NCBI GenBank assembly: GCA_016187565.1 | Contig: JACPJR010000031.1 | Location: forward strand, 73,796-137,795 | Direction: 5' to 3' | Length of the DNA: 64,000 bases | From: Candidatus Woesearchaeota archaeon | Lineage (GTDB): Archaea; Nanobdellota; Nanobdellia; Woesearchaeales; JACPJR01 | Shown here: positions 27,587 to 34,010 of the stretch, piece after piece | How positions within the stretch are numbered: the stretch's first letter is position 1 | How the letters are laid out: each line of letters opens with the position of its first letter | Program-made: the position numbers and the translations under genes | The notes under the pieces: generated by a model | Told to the model about the DNA's origin: nothing | The model's database searches: none | The model's input: only the letters and a program-made list of their open reading frames with translations

Positions 27587-27988
27587 TTACTCTTTGCTTC
27601 CTTTTTGTTTCATCTTTTTCGTGATGTCAATATTACTATGACATTTGGCACACTGAAAGCGTATGGTCTCAACACCTTCGATTTTTTTGCGCTTAAACGG
27701 AACTTCTATTTCTCCCTTGTGGCCACAGGAGGGACAGGTATAGATGCAACTACAGGTTAAACTTTCCTCATATGCTTTTTGCTCTACGGTATAGTTACAC
27801 GCTGGACATTGGTATTCCTTTGCTCGTATTTTGACTGAACCTTTTGCACCCACTGGCTTGCCCATGAGTGCTTTACTACACTTTGGACATAATTTACGGT
27901 GAGCCCATGCGACAATATTACCTGTTCCTACACTTCTTCGGGTAAAGTACACCATTTCATCCATAGATGTTGGTTCCTGTAGTTTCAT
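27587..27988 (-). CDS. Multi-zinc-ribbon protein
   Basis: 133 residues with paired CxxC knuckles: CPKC near residue 37, CPAC near 67, CSC near 85, CPSCGHKG near 92 and CAKC near 118. These make two or more rubredoxin-like zinc ribbons, as seen in archaeal translation or transcription accessory proteins and in small nucleic-acid-binding proteins. No wider family is recognised. AAGGTGAT precedes ATG 27988, so the GTG at 27997 and ATG 27994 are rejected. The membrane microprotein gene at 28007 lies just upstream in the same direction. Confidence 0.7.
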   Translation of the reverse strand: MKLQEPTSMDEMVYFTRRSVGTGNIVAWAHRKLCPKCSKALMGKPVGAKGSVKIRAKEYQCPACNYTVEQKAYEESLTCSCIYTCPSCGHKGEIEVPFKRKKIEGVETIRFQCAKCHSNIDITKKMKQKGSKE

Positions 27989-28006
27989 GATCATCACCTT
28001 ATTTTT

Positions 28007-28279
28007 TTATTCCTTGTTTTCTTTTTCTTCAATGATATATGTTTTATAGGTTGATTGGTTTGTTATATTGGTTTTATTGGGTTCTGGGAGCCAGTCCTGT
28101 TTAATAGCCATACCGATAAGATCTTTCGTATTTCCTCCAAGATGCCATAGCCATGCGCCAAATGCCCCTAAAAATGTTTTTTGATCATAAGGATTACGCA
28201 TACTCAGTTCAAGACTCGTATAGATAATAATACCACCTATGAACAGAAATAGCAGAATGATAACGAGCACTTTTCCCAT
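28007..28279 (-). CDS. Small single-span membrane protein
   Basis: A 90-residue protein with one N-terminal hydrophobic helix (GKVLVIILLFLFIGGIIIYTSL) and a polar tail with several Asn (PNKTNITNQSTY), which would carry glycans if it is exposed outside. GGTGA lies just before ATG 28279; the TTG at 28300 is less likely. It stands 18 bases before the zinc-ribbon gene and is probably co-transcribed with it. Family unknown. Confidence 0.6.
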   Translation of the reverse strand: MGKVLVIILLFLFIGGIIIYTSLELSMRNPYDQKTFLGAFGAWLWHLGGNTKDLIGMAIKQDWLPEPNKTNITNQSTYKTYIIEEKENKE

Positions 28280-28388
28280 GTTTTCACCAATTCTACGCAA
28301 AGGGTTATTCTATATAAATCTTCTCAAATCGTTGGAAAGAATGGTTTTCTTTTTACCTCATTTTTACCCAACTTTCCTCTCAATTGCT

Positions 28389-28487
28389 TTAAAATATGAC
28401 ACGCAGAATAATCATAACTACGGTAATGAAGAGAAGGAAAATAGTTACTATTTCAAGAAAACCCATGTGTTCTTCCCAGGTGAGCAT
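28389..28487 (-). CDS. 32-residue membrane microprotein (tentative)
   Basis: In the roughly 300-base gap 28280-28587 a minus-strand ATG at 28487, six bases after a GAGG, opens 32 codons. They encode a short polar start (MLTWEEHMGFL) and one hydrophobic helix ending in LRVIF. The Shine-Dalgarno-like site and single-helix composition argue for a real gene, but the length makes chance possible. Nothing else is visible in this gap apart from the promoter at 28560. Confidence 0.4.
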   Translation of the reverse strand: MLTWEEHMGFLEIVTIFLLFITVVMIILRVIF

Positions 28488-28559
28488 TTTTTCCTCTGTG
28501 TTTTTTAGTTTTTATCACGAAACATGGTAAACAGACCGTTTTCGGCGGATTTTGTCAAG

Positions 28560-28568
28560 ATTTATAAA
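28560..28568 (+). promoter_or_regulatory. TATA-like box, leaderless promoter
   Basis: ATTTATAAA centred about 25 bases before ATG 28588 of the methyltransferase gene, with no Shine-Dalgarno between. Confidence 0.5.
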
Positions 28569-28587
28569 TCTGTAGGTTTCTTTTATA

Positions 28588-29088
28588 ATGATGGCAGGTA
28601 TTGATTATCGGTGGTTGCATCAGGGTTATACGGCATTGCATGCACAGGAACAGTTGCATAAAGTCCAAATTATCAAGAACATGATTCTCCATGATCACTT
28701 GCTTCATCCGCATACCAGACTTTTGGATGTTGGTTGTGGTACTGGTTTTTATCTTCCGTTGTTTCCTTGCATAGTTATTGGTATAGATCCATGTAGTGAA
28801 ATGCTCCAGCATTGTCCAGTTTCTCATGTTGTCGGAAGAGCTGAGGCATTGCCCTTTGCTGATAATGCCTTTGACCTCGTGATCTCAGTAACTGCAGTCC
28901 ATCATTTTGATGATCCTCTCAAGGCTTTTACCGAGATAAACCGTGTTGCAAAAACCGGAATTTTCATCAGTATCCTGAGGGCATCTCCACGATATGATGC
29001 GCTTGTTCGTGATCTTGTTTCTGTTTTTCAGATCAAAGAAGAGATCAAAGAAGACCATGATGTTATTTTTAATGTAAGGAAACGGTGA
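28588..29088 (+). CDS. Small SAM-dependent methyltransferase
   Basis: A 166-residue class I methyltransferase: motif I LLDVGCGTGFYLPLFP near residue 45, VIGIDPCSEMLQHC, then AEALPFADNAFDLVISVTAVHHFDDP and EINRVAKTGIFISIL. It is a compact UbiE-like (Methyltransf_11) core without extra domains. The next gene, a flavin-reductase-like protein, follows after only four bases, so they form a two-gene operon. The start is leaderless behind the TATA box at 28560. Substrate unknown. Confidence 0.85.
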   Translation: MMAGIDYRWLHQGYTALHAQEQLHKVQIIKNMILHDHLLHPHTRLLDVGCGTGFYLPLFPCIVIGIDPCSEMLQHCPVSHVVGRAEALPFADNAFDLVISVTAVHHFDDPLKAFTEINRVAKTGIFISILRASPRYDALVRDLVSVFQIKEEIKEDHDVIFNVRKR

Positions 29089-29092
29089 GTAT

Positions 29093-29578
29093 ATGTTTGC
29101 ATTTACTAATCCACGTCAGGTTGTGTTGGTTACCAGTCGAGGAAGTCTTGAGAGAAAAGCAACAGCATCTCATGATACTATTGCAACAGTAGAATGGCAC
29201 ATGCCCTGTTCTTTCGAACCTTTTCATTATGCCATTGCTCTCAAAAAAACCACACTCTCAGTTACCCTTATTCAGCAGAGCAATGTCTTTGTTGTCCATT
29301 TCATTCCCGGATCATTCAGCGAGCATGCACTGTTTTGTGGTCGTCATTCAGGATTGCATGTCGACAAATTTGCTCATTGTGGATTTACTAAGAAAGAGGC
29401 AGAGAAGATTGATTGTCCTTGTATTCAGGAGGCATTAGCGTATCTTGAGTGTGAAGTTCTTCAGTCTTTTAATCTTGGAGAATGTGTTGTTTTTATTGGT
29501 AAAGTCCTGAAAGCCGTTACTCTGAAAGAGGGTAAGCGTTTGTTTCATGTTCGTGGGGATGTTTTTGCCGAGTTGTAA
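29093..29578 (+). CDS. Flavin-reductase-like domain protein
   Basis: A 161-residue protein with the split-barrel flavin-reductase-like fold: PRQVVLVTSRG at the N-terminus, TVEWHMPCSFEPFHYAIALKK (the FMN-binding region), FVVHFIPGSFSEHALFCGRHSG, and the second half KIDCPCIQEALAYLECEV with LGECVVFIGKV. Such proteins bind FMN and reduce flavins or act as flavoredoxins. It begins four bases after the methyltransferase stop, with GGTGAG before its ATG, indicating co-expression; the link between the two activities is not known. Confidence 0.75.
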   Translation: MFAFTNPRQVVLVTSRGSLERKATASHDTIATVEWHMPCSFEPFHYAIALKKTTLSVTLIQQSNVFVVHFIPGSFSEHALFCGRHSGLHVDKFAHCGFTKKEAEKIDCPCIQEALAYLECEVLQSFNLGECVVFIGKVLKAVTLKEGKRLFHVRGDVFAEL

Positions 29579-29622
29579 GATCCGGTGTGGGGTAATAAAA
29601 TCATATTCTTTTTATCTGTTGC

Positions 29623-30018
29623 TCAAATGATAACATCTTTTTTTATTTTTTCATATGCCTTATAAAAACATGCTTTTGCAAGTGATACTGCATCATTTAC
29701 TTCAGTTATTTTTGGATTGTATCCATAATAATTCACATTGTGCCTCAATGTCCTCAGGTTATTAACAAGACCAATCGGCCTGTCTGTAGTAATATTGAGC
29801 GAGGTTATTTCTTTTATTGGTTGAATGTGATCTTCTGATTGAATCCCTTTACCTACGAGAATTGCATCACCAAGCATTCTGAAACATTCATAGATATTTC
29901 TGGTAATGGTGGTGGCTGAAACTTCATTAATATCTAAGGTAAGCGTATAATCCATTGTTTTTTTCGCGGATTCAAGAATACTTAACGCATTTTTTTTATC
30001 TGGTCGCTTGTATGTCAC
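29623..30018 (-). CDS. HEPN-domain protein, probable toxin of HEPN/MNT pair
   Basis: 131 residues, all helical, of the HEPN type. Known HEPN toxins are RNases with an R-x4-6-H motif that the partner MNT blocks by adding AMP. Here the corresponding place reads LRTLRHNVNYYGY (Arg89, Arg92, His93, Tyr97): the Arg is present, but the canonical His position looks like Tyr, as in some HEPN groups. The ATG overlaps the stop of the MNT gene by four bases (30015-30018), so the two are translated together. Most likely a toxin-antitoxin module, with the catalytic status uncertain. Confidence 0.75.
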   Translation of the reverse strand: MTYKRPDKKNALSILESAKKTMDYTLTLDINEVSATTITRNIYECFRMLGDAILVGKGIQSEDHIQPIKEITSLNITTDRPIGLVNNLRTLRHNVNYYGYNPKITEVNDAVSLAKACFYKAYEKIKKDVII

Positions 30019-30596
30019 ACTCTAGCCTCCAAAAACCCATACAACACTATCCCATTGACAAGATTTGCAAATAAGTTGATGTCAATTTTATTTCTAGAAA
30101 ATTTTAGAATGTTAACGTTAACATTCTTTCTATACCCAAATTGCTGGATGGTACCTATTTTAATGACGGTTGGCTCTTCATTATCCAATGTTTCTACTGC
30201 AATGTCTATATCTGACTGGTCAGTGTCGTCTCCTTTCCGGTAACTCCCAAAAAGGGCTATTGAAACGGGATTTTCAAATAAAGAAAGAATTGCTTCGATT
30301 ATTCCTGCCTCATAAATGAGTTCTAAGTTGTACGCTATTTTTTTTGTCATGTTGTAGGGATGTTGTTGATCGCAGGTTATGCGCCAAATATTTCCAAGTT
30401 TGTTAATCTTTAGAAACCCTTCTGTTGCAAGCTGGCGTACCACGGTATTTGCCGTTGTTTTTGAAATATTTACTCTTTTTGTTAAGTCGTTAAGGCTCAC
30501 TTCTTTTGTTGGATAAGAGAAAAACCAGTAAAGAGTCTTCTTGTATGCTTCGTTTAATTCTATGAGTTCTGTTTTTTTGAATTTTACCGGTTTCAT
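30015..30596 (-). CDS. HTH-nucleotidyltransferase fusion (MNT antitoxin with winged helix)
   Basis: 193 residues in two parts. Residues 12-75 form a winged-helix DNA-binding domain (VSLNDLTKRVNISKTTANTVVRQLATEGFLKI). Residues about 95-193 form a minimal nucleotidyltransferase with GSYRKGDDTDQSDIDI: Gly117-Ser118 and Asp129/Asp131 are the usual catalytic motif. MNT antitoxins typically lack a DNA-binding domain, so the fusion suggests that this protein also controls its own operon. An AT-rich TATA-like box (GTTTATATAG at 30618-30627 on this strand) lies 26 bases from ATG 30596 and is surrounded by repeats (see the operator entry). Confidence 0.8.
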   Translation of the reverse strand: MKPVKFKKTELIELNEAYKKTLYWFFSYPTKEVSLNDLTKRVNISKTTANTVVRQLATEGFLKINKLGNIWRITCDQQHPYNMTKKIAYNLELIYEAGIIEAILSLFENPVSIALFGSYRKGDDTDQSDIDIAVETLDNEEPTVIKIGTIQQFGYRKNVNVNILKFSRNKIDINLFANLVNGIVLYGFLEARV

Positions 30597-30678
30597 GGCT
30601 ACTGGTTTTCTTTGAAACTATATAAACTTTTCTGAAACCGATCGGTTTTTTAAAAGATCAATAGGTTTTCTTTGAAAC
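30587..30678 (-). promoter_or_regulatory. Promoter with repeated operator-like sites for the HEPN/MNT operon
   Basis: Around the TATA-like box at 30618-30627 (minus strand) are two exact copies of the 15-mer GGTTTTCTTTGAAAC (plus strand), at 30604-30618 and 30664-30678, exactly 60 bases apart. Between them is a perfect 14-bp palindrome AAACCGATCGGTTT at 30635-30648. A shorter ACCGGTTTC lies over the start codon (30586-30594). All share the GGTTT/AAACC core. A helix-turn-helix protein binding this array would block the promoter. Confidence 0.6.
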
Positions 30679-30847
30679 CAGTAACGCTGAAAATTGACGA
30701 GAACTGCCTATATCCTTTCCTTGATAATGATGAAAAGCACTTGTTTGTGTTCGTTACTTTTTAGTAACCAAGAACAAAAGGTTTAAATAGTGTTTTTCTC
30801 CTCCTTTTCTCCATGGATTTAATGGTTTAGTGTTTAAGGAGTTAATG

Positions 30848-31660
30848 ATGATAGAAGCAATAGACCCTCATTTGGCGGAGAAGGTTGGCAAACTTGCCCA
30901 ATCCTTAAAGCAGAATGGCTTGGCTGCCAACATGGAAGAAGCTACAGATATGGCAAAGCGAATCCTCCTCAAGGATGAATCAGGAGAAAAACGATCAGCT
31001 TCTGCAACTCGTGCATTATTTGAAGAACCATTGTTTGCAAGAGATCAGGACATAGATCATCAGGTACCTGAAAAAAGCGATGGAGAGCTACCTGAAAGTA
31101 AAAAGATAGAAACGCATGAAAACTCTCAGGACCCTGAGCTTCTCACTGAGCCCGATAATACAGCACAGACAACACTTGTGCAGGAATTTCCTTCTTCAGA
31201 TGCGTTGGAGACTACTCCCTTACCTCCTGAGGATCTCCTTACGCAGGAAGGCTCTTTGCATGTTGAGGAAGAAGTTGTTACCTCTGATGATAATAGTTCT
31301 CTTGAATCAGAAGAATATCCCTTACTCTCTGCTGTGTCAGACATTGAAGAGCATGAAGGAACCCAATTAACCTTGGATCCTCTTGAGGGGATTGATCGTA
31401 TTGATCCCTCCCAAAAGGCAAGCTCAGTACACAATGCTGTAAGCGAGGACATTCCTTCTTCTGAAAATACTTCGAAGGAAATATCTCCCCAGGAAAAATT
31501 ACAAGATCCAATGCCTGAAGACCTTAAACCAGCGGACTTTGAGATTCCTGACGATGACACTACTTCAACACAACATCCTGAAGAAAAACCTGTCGAAGAA
31601 AAATCATCAGAAAAATGGTCGTGGAGTTTAAAAAGATTCTTTGGCTTTGGTAAGAAATAA
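30848..31660 (+). CDS. Acidic, largely disordered protein with amphipathic C-terminal tail
   Basis: A 270-residue protein. Residues 1-40 are a predicted helix pair (PHLAEKVGKLAQSLKQNGLAANMEEATDMAKRIL). Residues about 50-250 are a low-complexity acidic stretch rich in Glu, Asp, Ser, Pro and Thr. The last 17 residues (SEKWSWSLKRFFGFGKK) are basic and aromatic and could sit on a membrane surface or bind a partner. AAGGAGTT at 30836-30842 gives good spacing to ATG 30848; a TATA-like GTTTAAATAG is at 30781. No family recognised. It follows the divergent toxin-antitoxin operon. Confidence 0.6.
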   Translation: MIEAIDPHLAEKVGKLAQSLKQNGLAANMEEATDMAKRILLKDESGEKRSASATRALFEEPLFARDQDIDHQVPEKSDGELPESKKIETHENSQDPELLTEPDNTAQTTLVQEFPSSDALETTPLPPEDLLTQEGSLHVEEEVVTSDDNSSLESEEYPLLSAVSDIEEHEGTQLTLDPLEGIDRIDPSQKASSVHNAVSEDIPSSENTSKEISPQEKLQDPMPEDLKPADFEIPDDDTTSTQHPEEKPVEEKSSEKWSWSLKRFFGFGKK

Positions 31661-31688
31661 TAACGTTATTCTAAATAGTTCTCAAAAC

Positions 31689-32765
31689 TTATTGTGGATG
31701 AAGTGTTCTGTATGCTACAGTGTCTAAGATATCATTTGCATGTAACAAGAATCCTACGAATCGCTCAAATCCGATTCCATATCCTCCTCTTACTGTCGGC
31801 TTTGCCTGCTCTAACATCGTAAAGTAATCTGGAAATTGAACTACTGGATCAACCAACCCTGTTGTATGTTCTGAATCTTGTTCCTTTGTTTCTTCTGCTT
31901 GTTCTTTCAGATATTTTGCAATTTTTGATTCTCTGAGATGTTGTTTTATCATTTCTCCATTTTCTTCTCTTACTGCTCCTCCTATTGTCTCGCCTAATCT
32001 CGGCATAAGCAAATCTACGTTGTAAACTCTTTCTCCATTTGGTGTTCTTTTCATGTTAAAGAACTTGATTGATGCAGGATAATGGGTCACGAAAGTAGGA
32101 ATGTTATCAAAATGTCTTAGAATTGCTTGTTCTTCTCCCGCTTCTAAATCTTCTCCAAACTCATATTCTCTCCCTACTTGTTTCAGTAATGCCAATGCTT
32201 CATCATAGCGTATTCTCTCAAACCGTCTTAGAATTACTCTTCTTAAATAATCTGTATCTCCACCAAGCATTTTAACACTCGGGAAACACTGTTCAACTAC
32301 TTTTTGAGTTGCATATTTTATTACTTCTGTTTCCTCTTCGATAATACTATCTAAGACTTGATCTGGTGTACTCTGTTCGTATGGTTTTTCAGCTTCGACA
32401 AGAGTAAACTCTGATAATCTCCTCCCTTCTGCTTCAGGATCAGTATAGTTTTCTTCTCGAAAACTATTATTGATGGTGAAAAATCCTCTTCGTAAACCAA
32501 GAACCAAGTTCTCCAATTGAATTTGCGAACTTTGTGATAGGTGTGCGAGTTTTCCATAATAGTTTAGTCTGAAGGAAGCATACGGATTTTCACATGATCC
32601 TGCAATATTTACTAATGTTGCCGTTGTTACTTCTCTGTATCCCTTATACTTTAGGATTTCCCTTAATCCGTCTAAAGCAACTTCGCGCACATGGGTTAGT
32701 GCATCAAATCTCTCTCTACTGAAATCTCCTAATCCTGTTCGTAAAATCTCATGTCGTTTTTCCAT
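31689..32765 (-). CDS. Archaeal asparagine-synthetase-like protein related to Asp/Asn-tRNA synthetases
   Basis: 358 residues forming a class II synthetase catalytic core without the N-terminal anticodon-binding domain. Motif 2 reads FREENYTDPEAEGRRLSEFTLVEAE (near residue 102) and motif 3 GYGIGFERFVGFLL (near 330). This is the layout of archaeal AspRS/AsnRS paralogues that make free asparagine from aspartate and ammonia with ATP rather than charging tRNA. The ATG at 32765 is the natural start. It is divergent from a tandem Lrp/AsnC regulator, with a 174-base shared promoter region holding a repeat at 32798. Confidence 0.85.
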   Translation of the reverse strand: MEKRHEILRTGLGDFSRERFDALTHVREVALDGLREILKYKGYREVTTATLVNIAGSCENPYASFRLNYYGKLAHLSQSSQIQLENLVLGLRRGFFTINNSFREENYTDPEAEGRRLSEFTLVEAEKPYEQSTPDQVLDSIIEEETEVIKYATQKVVEQCFPSVKMLGGDTDYLRRVILRRFERIRYDEALALLKQVGREYEFGEDLEAGEEQAILRHFDNIPTFVTHYPASIKFFNMKRTPNGERVYNVDLLMPRLGETIGGAVREENGEMIKQHLRESKIAKYLKEQAEETKEQDSEHTTGLVDPVVQFPDYFTMLEQAKPTVRGGYGIGFERFVGFLLHANDILDTVAYRTLHPQ

Positions 32766-32797
32766 GTTTACTCATTCGTGCTTTACTAAGATTTCTC

Positions 32798-32817
32798 TTT
32801 GTAAGATATTTGTAAGA
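32798..32817. promoter_or_regulatory. Direct repeat in the divergent asparagine-synthetase/Lrp promoter
   Basis: TTTGTAAGA occurs at 32798-32806 and again at 32809-32817, one helical turn apart, between the two divergent genes and within the probable leader of the synthetase gene. It is a candidate binding site for the Lrp-type regulator. Confidence 0.4.
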
Positions 32818-32904
32818 GATTCTACTCTCCTATTCTACTCATAAAAAGTAGTGACAGTTATGATTAATATAAAATTTGTTTTTAATATTTTTACAAAAAC
32901 AAAA

Positions 32905-32914
32905 TATTTATATA
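32905..32914 (+). promoter_or_regulatory. TATA-like box of the tandem Lrp gene
   Basis: TATTTATATA centred about 29 bases before ATG 32939, with no Shine-Dalgarno; supports a leaderless start. Confidence 0.5.
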
Positions 32915-32938
32915 ATAATAGTTAGTTATCATAGAATA

Positions 32939-33925
32939 ATGACCCTTGATGTAAAGGACTGGAAGATTTTGGCAACACTTTCCAAAAATTGTAGAATCTC
33001 ATTGACACAAATAGCTAAAGTTGTAAGAGTCTCACGCGAAGTTGCAGATTATAGAGTAAAAAAGCTGATAAAAACTGGCGTCATAAAATCGTTCTGTGTA
33101 GATGTTGATCTTCACGTATTAGGATATACAAAGCATGTTATTTATTTAGAACTCAAAAATGTGGACAAAGAGAAAGAGGAAACAATTTTCACATTTCTGA
33201 AGAATCATACATTTATTAGTTGGATTGTAACTTCTACAGGAAAATGGAGCGTTATTTTTGACCTTCATGCGAAGAGCACGCAGCACCTTAGCCAATTAAT
33301 CAAAGAGTTGAAGCAGGAATTTGGTATCTATTTTGGTGAACATGAAATAGTTACTTTGGAACACTATCATTATTTTCATTCTAAATTTTTCACAAAAAAA
33401 GAAATATTTAAAGAGAAAAAACAAGAAGAAAGGGATCCAAGAGAAGGAAACCCTAAAGAAGGAAATCTTGATGCCATTGATTTATCTCTTCTGAGAATTT
33501 TGAGAAATAATGCTCGTGCCGATTACGTGATGCTCTCCAGAAAAGTCAGACTTACTCCTGAGGCAATAAGTAAACGGATAAAGAGACTGAAAAAGTATGG
33601 TATTATAAGGCAGTGTTATATCTTTCCAGATTTAACAAAACTGGGATTTCAGCATTATAATATTCAAATAACCCTAGAGAACATCAGAAACGACAAGGAA
33701 ATCAGCATAATCCATTATTTAGAGAATCATCCATCTGTTTCCTATATCTACAAACCAATTTCGTTATGGGATATTGAGTTCGGGGTCTTTGTAAAAACCC
33801 CAGGAGAACTGCGAGATTTTATGTTACAGTTGCGAACACGTTATCCAGAACATATCCGTGTTAAAGATGTTGCGCTCTTCTATGAGGAACTCCTTCCTAA
33901 CTATTTACCAGAAGGAGTTTTTTAA
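32939..33925 (+). CDS. Tandem (duplicated) Lrp/AsnC-family transcriptional regulator
   Basis: 328 residues made of two Lrp/AsnC units in one chain. The first HTH is DVKDWKILATLSKNCRISLTQIAKVVRVSREVADYRVKKL followed by an effector (RAM-like) part to about residue 155. A charged linker (FKEKKQEERDPREGNPKEG) follows. The second HTH is LSLLRILRNNARADYVMLSRKVRLTPEAISKRIKRLKKYG, again with an effector part. Lrp proteins sense amino acids and bind DNA at promoters. Its divergent neighbour makes asparagine, so it probably controls that gene. ATG 32939 has a leaderless promoter; the frame above it is not used. Confidence 0.85.
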   Translation: MTLDVKDWKILATLSKNCRISLTQIAKVVRVSREVADYRVKKLIKTGVIKSFCVDVDLHVLGYTKHVIYLELKNVDKEKEETIFTFLKNHTFISWIVTSTGKWSVIFDLHAKSTQHLSQLIKELKQEFGIYFGEHEIVTLEHYHYFHSKFFTKKEIFKEKKQEERDPREGNPKEGNLDAIDLSLLRILRNNARADYVMLSRKVRLTPEAISKRIKRLKKYGIIRQCYIFPDLTKLGFQHYNIQITLENIRNDKEISIIHYLENHPSVSYIYKPISLWDIEFGVFVKTPGELRDFMLQLRTRYPEHIRVKDVALFYEELLPNYLPEGVF

Positions 33926-34010
33926 GTGTCTTATTGTATATTACGGATTTTTATCGGGTCTCTGGCATTTATTATCCCGGAAATAAACCTCTTCGTATCT
34001 AAGTCGTGCT

